This document shows positions 26,695 to 34,748 of a DNA stretch of 64,000 nucleotides, piece by piece. This DNA is from JABJOR01 sp965603075 (lineage in GTDB: Bacteria > Pseudomonadota > Alphaproteobacteria > Rhodospirillales > Casp-alpha2). The stretch's first letter is position 1. Every line of letters begins with the position of its first letter. The stretch lies in assembly GCA_965603075.1 (NCBI GenBank), contig CBFDBO010000017.1, forward strand, positions 1 through 64,000, read 5' to 3'. Position numbers and translations under genes: made by a program. The notes under the pieces were generated by a model. The model was given only the letters and a program-made list of their open reading frames with translations, was not told where the DNA came from and did not search any database.

Positions 26695-27458
26695 GCGTAA
26701 ACGATCACAAATCCTAGCAGTACAGCAATCTCAGAAAGTTGCTGTACTGCGCCCAGCACATCGCCGGTGAACCCACCGATTTGCCGTTTAGCAATCCAAA
26801 CCATCATGAAACATGCCGCGGCCGCCAAACAGAGCGATATGAGCACGCTTTGTGGATCAACCAACGCCGCCGCAATAGATAGCGCAACCAAAGTCCCAAG
26901 CAATGTCCGGCCTAAACGGGGTCTTCCCGCGTCATGTGCCAGTCCATCTTTTCGCGCGGGCGGCACATAGCGCATGGTCCAAACCATCATCAATCGCGAC
27001 ATCACGCCGGCGATAATGAGAGCGGGGACAGCTTGTGAAATGCTCAATGCTTCTAAGCCCCCAACGCGCAGCCCCAAGCTCAGAACGATGGCGATCATTC
27101 CATACGCGCCAATGCGGCTATCGCGCATGATTTCTAATTTGCGCTCTACCGTTCGTCCGCCCCCAAACCCATCGGCCACATCGGCGAGGCCATCTTCGTG
27201 AAACGCCCCGCTTAATAATACCATGCACGTAAAGGCGATGATCGCCGACACCATTGAAGGTAAGCCAGCAGTGATTGCCAAGCCATAGCCAAGCGCCCCA
27301 AAACCCGCGACCATAACCCCAACTATGGGGAACGCCCACACGCTGGCATTAATGTCTTCGGATAGATCAGACATCAATCTCTGTGGTAAGGGGATACGTG
27401 TCAGCAAAACAATGGCTGATAGTAAATCCTTAAAGGGGTTAAGACGCGGTACTGACAC
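26691..27458 (-). CDS. cobS: adenosylcobinamide-GDP ribazoletransferase (cobalamin synthase)
   Basis: A membrane enzyme of about 255 residues (CobS/CobV) that joins alpha-ribazole to adenosylcobinamide-GDP, the last main step. Family motifs are AFHEDGLADVADGFGGG and KLEIMRDSRIGAYG. The GTG start at 27458 is preferred because GGAG lies 6 bases upstream and the overlap with cobT is then only 20 bases; an ATG at 27497 would add 13 residues deep within cobT. The end carries an exact 12-base inverted repeat (26717-26728 with 26739-26750). Confidence 0.88.
   Translation of the reverse strand: MSVPRLNPFKDLLSAIVLLTRIPLPQRLMSDLSEDINASVWAFPIVGVMVAGFGALGYGLAITAGLPSMVSAIIAFTCMVLLSGAFHEDGLADVADGFGGGRTVERKLEIMRDSRIGAYGMIAIVLSLGLRVGGLEALSISQAVPALIIAGVMSRLMMVWTMRYVPPARKDGLAHDAGRPRLGRTLLGTLVALSIAAALVDPQSVLISLCLAAAACFMMVWIAKRQIGGFTGDVLGAVQQLSEIAVLLGFVIVYA
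26717..26750. repeat. hairpin within the cobS 3' end, at the convergent operon junction
   Basis: GCAGTACAGCAA (26717-26728) and TTGCTGTACTGC (26739-26750) are exact reverse complements with a 10-base loop. It lies 22 bases past the cobO stop and inside the last codons of cobS. No T-run follows on the forward strand. It may stop or stabilise both convergent transcripts. Confidence 0.5.
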
Positions 27459-28467
27459 CAGCTTCTCCAAAGGTTGCCATGCCGTTATGGGTGGCAAGGG
27501 CAGCTTTCACAATTAATAACGCAACGGCGGCGCCGCTTGCTTCTCCCAATCGCATATCCAGATCAAGCACTGGACGTTTATTAAGTTTCTCGGCTAATAA
27601 ACGATGTCCCGGTTCCATGGATTGATGGGAGATTTGAGCGTGGTCTAAAGCATTTATATTATCACGAATGAGGGCTGATGCCGCCGCCGTGGCAATAAAG
27701 CCATCCAATAAGACGGGAATATTTCGGTGACGGGCTTGGACCACCGCCCCGGCGATGGCGGCAAGCTCTCGCCCGCCAACAGTACGCAGGCAATCAAAAG
27801 CTGTTGACTGGTTTTCTTTGTGCAGTGTTATGGCTTTGGTGACTGTATCGCGTTTGATCTCCAAGCCTTCTGCTCCGACGCCGGTTCCGGGTCCAATCCA
27901 CTGGGCCGCGGATCCACCAAAGACGGCATTGGCAACCGCTGCTGCCGAAGTGGTATTACCAATGCCCATCTCACCGAGCATGATCAGATCAGCATGATCC
28001 GGAACCGCGTCCGCGCCGGCTTGTAAGGCCGCGCAGCATTCAGTCTCAGTCATGGCGGGGGCGGTGGTGAAGTCTTGTGTCGGTGTATCCAAATCAAGTG
28101 CCAGAACTTTAAGCTCCGCCCCACCCAGTTTGGTTAATTGATTGATGGCAGCACCACCCGCTTCAAAATTATAAACCATCTGTTGGGTGACTTCTGCGGG
28201 ATAGGCCGAAACACCCCGTGCCGTCACGCCGTGGTTACCCGCAAAGACCAAACAAACCGGATTTTCGATCACCGGTTTCTCAGCCCTTTGCCATGAGGCA
28301 AGCCACAGCGCTAATTCTTCAAGCCGTCCAAGCGAGCCTTGGGGCTTGGTTAGCTGAGCTTGCCGTGCTTGGGCTAATAGAAGCGACGCTTCATCGGCCT
28401 GTGGTAATGTGGCTGTGGCGAGGGCGTTGCTTAAATCAGCGGCCGCCTTAAAAGATAGTTTGGACAT
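27439..28467 (-). CDS. cobT: nicotinate-nucleotide-dimethylbenzimidazole phosphoribosyltransferase
   Basis: A 342-residue enzyme (CobT; CobU in Pseudomonas) that activates the lower ligand base to alpha-ribazole phosphate. Conserved segments are FAGNHGVTARGVSAYP (about 75-90), MLGEMGIGNTTSAAA (about 163-177) and RLGEASGAAVALLIVKAA near residue 310, which holds the catalytic glutamate. AGGAG precedes the ATG. It is the middle gene of the riboswitch-controlled reverse operon. Confidence 0.95.
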   Translation of the reverse strand: MSKLSFKAAADLSNALATATLPQADEASLLLAQARQAQLTKPQGSLGRLEELALWLASWQRAEKPVIENPVCLVFAGNHGVTARGVSAYPAEVTQQMVYNFEAGGAAINQLTKLGGAELKVLALDLDTPTQDFTTAPAMTETECCAALQAGADAVPDHADLIMLGEMGIGNTTSAAAVANAVFGGSAAQWIGPGTGVGAEGLEIKRDTVTKAITLHKENQSTAFDCLRTVGGRELAAIAGAVVQARHRNIPVLLDGFIATAAASALIRDNINALDHAQISHQSMEPGHRLLAEKLNKRPVLDLDMRLGEASGAAVALLIVKAALATHNGMATFGEAGVSTAS

Positions 28468-28479
28468 TAAGGGTAACTC

Positions 28480-29028
28480 CTAAAGGATTTTTGGCCCCAT
28501 TGGGACATCATTTGTTTTAAGGGGCAGCGTTAAACCCGCCATGACGACAAAGACATTATTTGCGACGGCCGCAACGGCTTGATTGAGGCGACCTGCTTCA
28601 TCACGAAAGGTCCGTGCCAATTCATTAATCGGCACAATCCCTTGCCCGGTTTCATTGCTGACCAACACAACGGGACCGGTTGCTGCATTTAAAGCGGCGC
28701 ACAGATTGCTAATCTGGTTTGGGATATTTGATTGGTGCTCTAGGTGATTGCTGAGCCACAGTGTTAAACAATCAACCAATAATACCCGCTCAGGGCTGGA
28801 TTGTTGAGCAATGATGGCGGAAAGATTTAGCGGTTCTTCTATGGTACGCCATTTGGCATCGCGGCTTTGGCGATGGAGTTCAATACGAGCCCGCATTTCA
28901 TCATCGCGAACTTCGCTTGTGGCTATATAAACCGGCTCAAGCCCGGTCTCCAAGGCCAGTTGTTCCGAAAAGCGGCTTTTCCCAGAACGGGCACCACCAA
29001 TAATAAGGGTATTGTTTTTGCTCACCAT
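28480..29028 (-). CDS. cobU: adenosylcobinamide kinase/adenosylcobinamide-phosphate guanylyltransferase
   Basis: A 182-residue bifunctional enzyme (CobU/CobP) that phosphorylates adenosylcobinamide and then attaches GMP. The P-loop is GGARSGKSRFSEQ (about 11-23). The guanylylated His lies in RIELHRQSRDAKW (about 48-60), and LLVDCLTLWLSN (about 84-95) is the Walker B-like segment. It is the first gene after the second B12 riboswitch; cobT follows after 12 bases. Confidence 0.94.
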   Translation of the reverse strand: MVSKNNTLIIGGARSGKSRFSEQLALETGLEPVYIATSEVRDDEMRARIELHRQSRDAKWRTIEEPLNLSAIIAQQSSPERVLLVDCLTLWLSNHLEHQSNIPNQISNLCAALNAATGPVVLVSNETGQGIVPINELARTFRDEAGRLNQAVAAVANNVFVVMAGLTLPLKTNDVPMGPKIL

Positions 29029-29089
29029 ACTGTTTCCATTTGAGGGGGCAGGTGAGAGTACGCGGCGTGTAGAATTCCAAAAGAAAGAC

Positions 29090-29280
29090 TAAAAACAAGG
29101 CCCCGTAATCCTCCCTGTGCACCCATCGTGCATCAAAAAAGGTTCTTCCTCTGAGGCCGGTTCCGGACTTGCTCTTTTTGAAAAGAACTCACCGTTGCGT
29201 GGGCAGCGCAGGATTTAAACCTGCTTCCCGTTTAATCCGTCTCCTGACTCTTGTTGGTCATTAAAAACGGCACCTTCAGA
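29090..29280 (-). promoter_or_regulatory. cobalamin (B12) riboswitch upstream of cobU
   Basis: On the reverse strand the core elements appear in order: GAAGGTGCCG (start, about 29279-29270), AAACGGGAAGCAGGTTTA (about 29234-29217), GCGCTGCCCACGCAACGGTGA (about 29209-29189) and AAGTCCGGAACCGGCC (about 29171-29156). It controls cobU-cobT-cobS. The 3' boundary is approximate. A clear terminator between it and the cobU start was not seen, so control may be translational. Confidence 0.9.
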
Positions 29281-29287
29281 TGGCGCG

Positions 29288-29316
29288 ATACTAGGGTCAA
29301 AAATAGGGAGAGTCAA
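29288..29316 (-). promoter_or_regulatory. promoter of the cobU-cobT-cobS operon
   Basis: On the reverse strand TTGACT (29316-29311) is followed after exactly 17 bases by TAGTAT (29293-29288). The predicted start near 29281 coincides with the beginning of the riboswitch. Confidence 0.55.
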
Positions 29317-29320
29317 TTTA

Positions 29321-29349
29321 GCAATGTCACATTGCAAACTTTGAAGTTT
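29321..29349. repeat. two adjacent palindromes upstream of the cobU promoter
   Basis: GCAATGT-C-ACATTGC (29321-29335) is a perfect palindrome with 7-base arms. It abuts AAACTT-TG-AAGTTT (29336-29349), with 6-base arms. They lie immediately upstream of the -35 box and 30-60 bases after the hemerythrin stop. A protein operator is possible; no regulator can be named. Confidence 0.45.
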
Positions 29350-29380
29350 CGGAAATTTTTAAAAAATAACACGACCTATA

Positions 29381-29776
29381 TTATAGATTTTTGAGGAATT
29401 CTTTGAATCCCAGATCGGTTGTAATGACATCGTCCATGAGTAAAAACGTCAGTTCTTTTTTGAGACTCTCGCGGGCCATTTCATTGGTTGCAATTGAATC
29501 GGTGAATTCTAGGATGTGATCCATTTTTATATATAACTGCCTGTGGTGGAGGCTGTGTTTTTCCACATGGGGGTAGTTTACTTTAGCCAAAAACTGTTCT
29601 TCGCGGGCAAAGTGTCGTTTTGTTGCCTTGATGAATTCTTCCACCTTTGCCTTACAGTTCTCCACTTTACCACTATCAAGCATAGCGGTTATTTCTTCAA
29701 CCAACTGCGCTAGTTGTTCGTGATCTTGATCAAGATCGTTTGATTCCAATAGAAATGTTTCAGAAAGTATGGACAT
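29381..29776 (-). CDS. bacteriohemerythrin-like protein with a substituted iron ligand
   Basis: A 131-residue four-helix protein of the hemerythrin family. Six of the usual seven di-iron ligands are present: H19 (QDHEQL), H55 and E59 (RHFAREE), H74 and H78 (EKHSLHH), and D121. The usual C-terminal His, five residues before that Asp, is D116 (DDVITTD). Reversible oxygen binding is therefore uncertain; a changed di-iron or mono-iron site is possible. It sits between the cobalamin and ferric-iron operons and appears to be a single gene. Confidence 0.85.
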   Translation of the reverse strand: MSILSETFLLESNDLDQDHEQLAQLVEEITAMLDSGKVENCKAKVEEFIKATKRHFAREEQFLAKVNYPHVEKHSLHHRQLYIKMDHILEFTDSIATNEMARESLKKELTFLLMDDVITTDLGFKEFLKNL

Positions 29777-29875
29777 TTAATTTCTCTTATTTTGCTATCT
29801 GGTGGTCGATTATAATAAATTATACACCCAAAATACAATCCTCATAGAGGGGACATCCTATAATGAAGGACTGTA

Positions 29876-30916
29876 TTAGATCGGGAATACAAATGCATAA
29901 GCGGGATCAATTCTAGCGGTAATCTGTTTTTTTAATTCCACTTCAAAAGCATGGTGGACGCGGACGTATAGCTCTTGTTTCGTTGCGTTCGTGCGGACCC
30001 GAACAATATTATCATGCCCCAATATACGGCTAGAGATAAGCTCAACAGGGTGCCTTGCACTTGAACTATCTGTTTCTAAGATTATACCCTCTGGTCGTAT
30101 CAAGGCTTGGGCCTTGTGGCCTTCGGGTAGATCGGTGGCAATCCCGCCTAAGGGCGTTTCAACCATACCATTACGCACCTCGCCGGCGAAGTGATTTATC
30201 ATGCCAAACATATCGGCAACAAATTCGTGGGCTGGATGGTAATAAATATCGTGGGGCCGTCCGGCTTGTATGATCGTGCCGTCAGCGCCCAAAATTTTAA
30301 TACGGTCGGCCATAAACATGGCTTCTTCGGGGTCATGGGTTACCATTAAAGTGGCAATGCCACTTTCTTTTAAGACGGATAATGTCTCTTCACGGATGAT
30401 GCGCCGCATTTGGGTGTCTAATCCGGAAAATGGTTCATCGAGCAATAAAAGCTTTGGCTTGGGGGCTAAGGCTCTGGCGAGGGCGACACGTTGTTGTTGT
30501 CCGCCTGATAGCATGTGCGGATATTTTTCAATGTGGGATGTCATATCAAGTTGAGCGAGCAAATCGAGAGCGACCATTCGGGCGGCACTCTTTCCCAAAT
30601 TCTGAATGCCAAAGGTAACGTTCTCTAAAACATCCAGGTGGGGGAAAAGGGCGAAGTCCTGAAACATGAAACCAATGTGGCGGTCTTCGGGGTTTAGGTG
30701 TTTATCAGGCGTGCTGACCGTTACGTCATCGATGGCAATGGTGCCGTGTTGAACCTTTTCTAAACCGGCGGCCAATCGCAGCAAGGTGGATTTGCCCGAT
30801 CCAGAGGGGCCCAACATGCATACCAATTCCCCAGCGGGTATCATCAAGCCCACATTATCGAGGACCTTGTTTTTGCCATAGGCGTGGCTGACACCAAATA
30901 TATGTAGCCCTTCCAT
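29876..30916 (-). CDS. fbpC: ferric iron ABC transporter ATP-binding protein
   Basis: A 346-residue ATPase of the FbpC/AfuC group. Walker A is GPSGSGKSTLLRLAAG (about 36-51), the signature is LSGGQQQRVALARALAP and Walker B is LLLLDEPFSGLD; a C-terminal TOBE-like regulatory domain (about 240-346) follows. It shares one base with the upstream permease stop. It powers Fe3+ import across the inner membrane. Confidence 0.9.
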   Translation of the reverse strand: MEGLHIFGVSHAYGKNKVLDNVGLMIPAGELVCMLGPSGSGKSTLLRLAAGLEKVQHGTIAIDDVTVSTPDKHLNPEDRHIGFMFQDFALFPHLDVLENVTFGIQNLGKSAARMVALDLLAQLDMTSHIEKYPHMLSGGQQQRVALARALAPKPKLLLLDEPFSGLDTQMRRIIREETLSVLKESGIATLMVTHDPEEAMFMADRIKILGADGTIIQAGRPHDIYYHPAHEFVADMFGMINHFAGEVRNGMVETPLGGIATDLPEGHKAQALIRPEGIILETDSSSARHPVELISSRILGHDNIVRVRTNATKQELYVRVHHAFEVELKKQITARIDPAYAFVFPI

Positions 30917-32622
30917 TACGCCTGTTCCTCTGAATGTGATCCGGGTCTTGATTTTGTTATGGCTATGCTGAGTATAATAACGGGGAGAATGCCAAAACCA
31001 ACAATTGAAAGCGCTGCCAATGAAGCCTCGCCCAATTGTTCGTCAGATGCATATTGATGAACAAACGTCGCCAATGTATGGAAATTAAAGGGCCGCAAAA
31101 TTGTTGTCAACGGCAGTTCTTTCATGCAATCGACAAAGACCAACATAGAAGCCGTTAAGATGCTGCCGCGTATGATCGGTAAATGGATCAATCGCAGGGT
31201 ACTTAAGGGACCGTGGCCCAAACACCGCGCCGCGCCGTCCATGCTGGGCGTTACTTTGGCAAGGCTCGCTTCCACACTTCCGAAAGACAGCGCCAGAAAG
31301 CGAACCAAATAACCAAACGTTACCGCGGCAATTGTACCGCTGAAAAGTAGCCCTGTTGAGATGCCGAAGTACTGGCGCATGAAGCCATCGATGCTGTTAT
31401 CCATGCCCCCTAGAGAGACCATGATGCCCACGGCCAGAATTGAGCCGGGAACGGCGTATCCTAGGCTTGCCAGTCGCACCATGAATTTAAGCAATCGCTC
31501 GTTTCGCAATCGCACACCATAGGCCATGAAAACGCCGATTATTACCGCCAGTACGGCGACCAGGGAGGACAACATTAAGCTGTTGGCCGCGTATTGTAGA
31601 AAGTCAGCGTTCATGGCAACGTCAAAATGAATAATCGAATAGTCCACCAAAATACCGGCCGGAATAAGAAAACCAAAGATCACGGGTGTCGCGCATGCCA
31701 CAATGGCAAATATTTTTGTGCGGCCTTCTAACTGATAACCGGGCAGGTTCTTATATTTGGTGGTGGTATGATGGAATTGTTTCTTGCGTCGGGCAAATCG
31801 CTCTGCCAGCACAAGCACCATGACAAAGACCAATAACACGGTTGCAAGCTGCGCCGCCCCCGCCACATTGTTCATGTTTAACCAAACATCATAGATGCCT
31901 AGGGTAAACGTGCTGACGGCGAAAAAGTCTACCGTGCCGAAATCATTCAAGGTTTCCATGAGCACGAGTGAAATACCAATGATAATGGCGGGGCGGGCGA
32001 GCGGTAAGGCTACGGAAAAGAAACTACGGTACGGTCCCCGACCCAATACTCGACTGGCTTCCAATACACAAATGGATTGCTCCATAAAGGCCGCGCGCGA
32101 TAATAAATAGACATAGGGGTATAACACCAACGTCATCATGGTTGTCGCCCCACCGAGGGAACGAATTTCTGGAAACCAGTATTCTCGTTTGGTGCTCCAG
32201 CCAAATACATCGCGCAAAAGGCTTTGCAGCGGACCTGCATATTCCAAAATATCAGTATACAAATAAGCGATGACATAGGCTGGCATTGCCATGGGTAACA
32301 ACAATGCCCACTCGAATATACGTTTGCCGGGAAACTGGCACATGCTGACCAGCCACGCGGTGCCGACACCAATGAGTAAAGTACCGATGCCAACCCCCGC
32401 CATCAGTAATAATGTGGTGCTGACATATAAGGGAAGAACGGTAGACATCAGGTGCGACCAGATATCATCGCTGGGCTGCATGGCTATAAAAAGCACCGTA
32501 ATAATGGGCATAACCGCGATCAGGGCAATGATAATGGTGCCAATGGTCCAACCGTTTAACCACGACAGTGAATTTGTAATCGCTTTGTTGGATATCTTAA
32601 ATGCACTGGTGGTGGCTGTCAT
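30916..32622 (-). CDS. fbpB: ferric iron ABC transporter permease
   Basis: A 568-residue protein with about twelve helices in two homologous halves, the usual FbpB/AfuB layout in which one chain forms the whole channel. Each half has an EAA-type coupling loop (about VLEASRVLGRGPYRSFFSV and VTPSMDGAARCLGHGPLSTL). It lies between fbpA (50-base gap) and fbpC (one-base overlap). Confidence 0.9.
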   Translation of the reverse strand: MTATTSAFKISNKAITNSLSWLNGWTIGTIIIALIAVMPIITVLFIAMQPSDDIWSHLMSTVLPLYVSTTLLLMAGVGIGTLLIGVGTAWLVSMCQFPGKRIFEWALLLPMAMPAYVIAYLYTDILEYAGPLQSLLRDVFGWSTKREYWFPEIRSLGGATTMMTLVLYPYVYLLSRAAFMEQSICVLEASRVLGRGPYRSFFSVALPLARPAIIIGISLVLMETLNDFGTVDFFAVSTFTLGIYDVWLNMNNVAGAAQLATVLLVFVMVLVLAERFARRKKQFHHTTTKYKNLPGYQLEGRTKIFAIVACATPVIFGFLIPAGILVDYSIIHFDVAMNADFLQYAANSLMLSSLVAVLAVIIGVFMAYGVRLRNERLLKFMVRLASLGYAVPGSILAVGIMVSLGGMDNSIDGFMRQYFGISTGLLFSGTIAAVTFGYLVRFLALSFGSVEASLAKVTPSMDGAARCLGHGPLSTLRLIHLPIIRGSILTASMLVFVDCMKELPLTTILRPFNFHTLATFVHQYASDEQLGEASLAALSIVGFGILPVIILSIAITKSRPGSHSEEQA

Positions 32623-32672
32623 CTATTCGGTCTCTAATGTTCCTATGGCCGCTGTTTAATTATTATATCCAA

Positions 32673-33710
32673 TTAATTGTTAAATCCAACGCGGTCCATT
32701 ATTTTGGACGCTAATGTGCGTTGCTCTGCCACATTTGACAAGAAAACATTATCGGCTTTGAAACGCCCCCATGAAGCAACCAAATCAGGTACAGGAATGC
32801 CCAGCTTTACAGGATATTCAAAATTATCTTGAGCGTAGATTAATTGCGCCTTTTCCCCGGAAAGGAATTCGACCAACTTAACCGCATTATCCAAATTTTT
32901 TGCACTGGCGGTGATGCCGGCGCCGCTAATATTGACATGGGTCCCCCGGTCGGCCTGATTGGGGAAGATCATATTCACAGAAGCAGCCCAGTCTTTCTGT
33001 TCCGGTTCTTTTGTATTTGTCTGCATTTTACCCATGTAATAGGTATTGCCCAACGCCACATCACATTCACCTTGATAAACGGCTTTGACCTGAGAGCGAT
33101 CATTGCCTTGAGGCTTGCGGCCCAAATTGGCTTTTACACCAGCGGCCCATTTCTCAGCCTCGACTTCTCCGAGGGCGGCAATAATAGAGGCCAATAAGGA
33201 AATGTTGTAAACGTGTTTACCCGAGCGTGTGCAAACGCGGCCCTTCATATGGGGGGCAGCTAAGTCTTCATAGGATGTAATTTCACCGGGCTTAACCCGG
33301 TCCTTATGAGCAAAAATAATCCGAGCCCGGGTTGTTAAGCCGTACCAATACCCTTCAGGGTGACGATATTGAGCGGGAATATTGCTTGATAAAATCGATG
33401 AGGAACTGGACTGAAGTAATCCAGCCGCCATTAAATTGTTCAAATTACCGATATCAGAAGTCAGCACCAAATCAGCCGGGCTGTTTGCGCCTTCGGATTT
33501 AAGACGTTCTTGCATGCCTTTTTTGATGTAGACCATATTGACTTCAATGCCGGTATCAGCCCGAAAAGCTTCAAGCAGGGGGGCCATTAAAAATGGCTGG
33601 CGTTCTGAATAAAGATTGACTTCTTCTGTGGCTAAAGCTGGTAGGGTAGTACCAACGATTAAAGTAGCGAAAATTGACGCGCGCATTACCGCGCGAAAAA
33701 TATAATTCAT
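32673..33710 (-). CDS. fbpA: ferric iron ABC transporter substrate-binding protein
   Basis: A 345-residue periplasmic protein of the FbpA/FutA type. The signal peptide ends near TTLPALA, and mature VNLYSERQPFL is the family's typical beginning. Tyrosines expected to bind Fe3+ are seen near the GNTYYMGKM segment. The start is set at ATG 33710, which gives a normal signal peptide and has GGGGTG upstream; an ATG at 33767 would place the Fur box inside the gene. It is the first gene of the fbpABC operon. Confidence 0.9.
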   Translation of the reverse strand: MNYIFRAVMRASIFATLIVGTTLPALATEEVNLYSERQPFLMAPLLEAFRADTGIEVNMVYIKKGMQERLKSEGANSPADLVLTSDIGNLNNLMAAGLLQSSSSSILSSNIPAQYRHPEGYWYGLTTRARIIFAHKDRVKPGEITSYEDLAAPHMKGRVCTRSGKHVYNISLLASIIAALGEVEAEKWAAGVKANLGRKPQGNDRSQVKAVYQGECDVALGNTYYMGKMQTNTKEPEQKDWAASVNMIFPNQADRGTHVNISGAGITASAKNLDNAVKLVEFLSGEKAQLIYAQDNFEYPVKLGIPVPDLVASWGRFKADNVFLSNVAEQRTLASKIMDRVGFNN

Positions 33711-33752
33711 GAAAGCACCCCAAATTGTATGACGGTTTAAACCGTAGTTGTT

Positions 33753-33771
33753 GCGAATGGTTCTCATTATC
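33753..33771 (-). promoter_or_regulatory. Fur box upstream of fbpA
   Basis: The reverse strand reads GATAATGAGAACCATTCGC, matching 15 of 19 positions of the classic Fur consensus. It lies 43 bases before the fbpA start. Iron-replete repression of fbpABC is the expected effect. Alphaproteobacterial Fur, Mur or Irr could be the binder. Confidence 0.65.
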
Positions 33772-33953
33772 AAATACGCTCGCCTCCATTTTTTGTCAAG
33801 CCTGTAAAGAAATAATTTGCAATTTTTGAGGCTGGAATTAGGGGGAGCCTATTGCCCCAGAACCAAAATAGGCGTTTCAAATAGGTCCTAAAAGTGCTAG
33901 GGTTAATGTGTAAGCGCATTCCAGTTTATTAAAAATAATAACAGGTTTTACAA

Positions 33954-34694
33954 ATGGTTATGCCGAATACACAGCATCAAAGCGCAGAGCGAAATGTCAC
34001 GCTATCGGCCCACAATGTAACCAAGGAATATCATACGGGCGAGATTGATATTCACGCCCTACGCGGCGTTGACCTTGAACTGCGAGAGGGCGAATTGGTT
34101 GTCCTTTTGGGACCTTCGGGCAGTGGTAAATCAACACTGTTAAATATTCTTGGGGGGTTGGATAACCCTTCATCGGGTCAGGTATTCTTCGGTGATACGG
34201 AATTAACATCGCTTAAAGAAGTCGGGCTGACACGGTATCGTCGGGATCATGTGGGATTTGTATTTCAATTCTATAATCTAATCCCCAGTTTAACAGCCCG
34301 TGAGAATGTCACCATCGTCACGAGTATTGCCCCTGATCCCCTTCCGGCTGAGGACGCAATGGCCATGGTCGGCTTACAGGACCGCATGGATCATTTTCCT
34401 GCCCAGATGTCCGGCGGTGAACAACAACGTGTCGCCATCGCCCGTGCCATTGCCAAACGACCAGATATCTTATTGTGTGATGAACCCACGGGGGCTCTGG
34501 ATAGTAAAACGGGTATTTTGGTTCTGGAGGCCATCGAGAAAACAAATCGAACGTTGGGCACGACCACGGCGCTGATCACCCATAATGCCATCATAGCGGA
34601 TATGGCCGATCGGGTCATTACTTTTAGCGACGGTCAGATTGAAGACGTTCGCGAAAATACCACTCGACGAGAGATCAAAGATTTAAGTTGGTAG
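33954..34694 (+). CDS. MacB/LolD-type ABC exporter ATP-binding protein
   Basis: A 246-residue ATPase of the LolD/MacB group, which works with FtsX-type permeases. Walker A is GPSGSGKSTLLNILGGLD (about 57-74), the signature MSGGEQQRVAIARAIA and Walker B ILLCDEPTGALD. It is divergent from fbpA and 54 bases upstream of its permease, from which it is separated by three 12-base repeats. The transported substrate is unknown. Confidence 0.88.
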   Translation: MVMPNTQHQSAERNVTLSAHNVTKEYHTGEIDIHALRGVDLELREGELVVLLGPSGSGKSTLLNILGGLDNPSSGQVFFGDTELTSLKEVGLTRYRRDHVGFVFQFYNLIPSLTARENVTIVTSIAPDPLPAEDAMAMVGLQDRMDHFPAQMSGGEQQRVAIARAIAKRPDILLCDEPTGALDSKTGILVLEAIEKTNRTLGTTTALITHNAIIADMADRVITFSDGQIEDVRENTTRREIKDLSW

Positions 34695-34730
34695 TTTATT
34701 AGGCCGTTTATTAGACCGTTTATTAGGCAC
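34695..34730. repeat. three tandem 12-base repeats between exporter genes
   Basis: TTTATTAGGCCG (34695-34706), TTTATTAGACCG (34707-34718) and TTTATTAGGCAC (34719-34730) lie head to tail, starting the base after the ATPase stop. They end 18 bases before the permease ATG, so copy number would change the spacing between the two genes. Confidence 0.7.
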
Positions 34731-34748
34731 TATATTTGGTAGTATATA

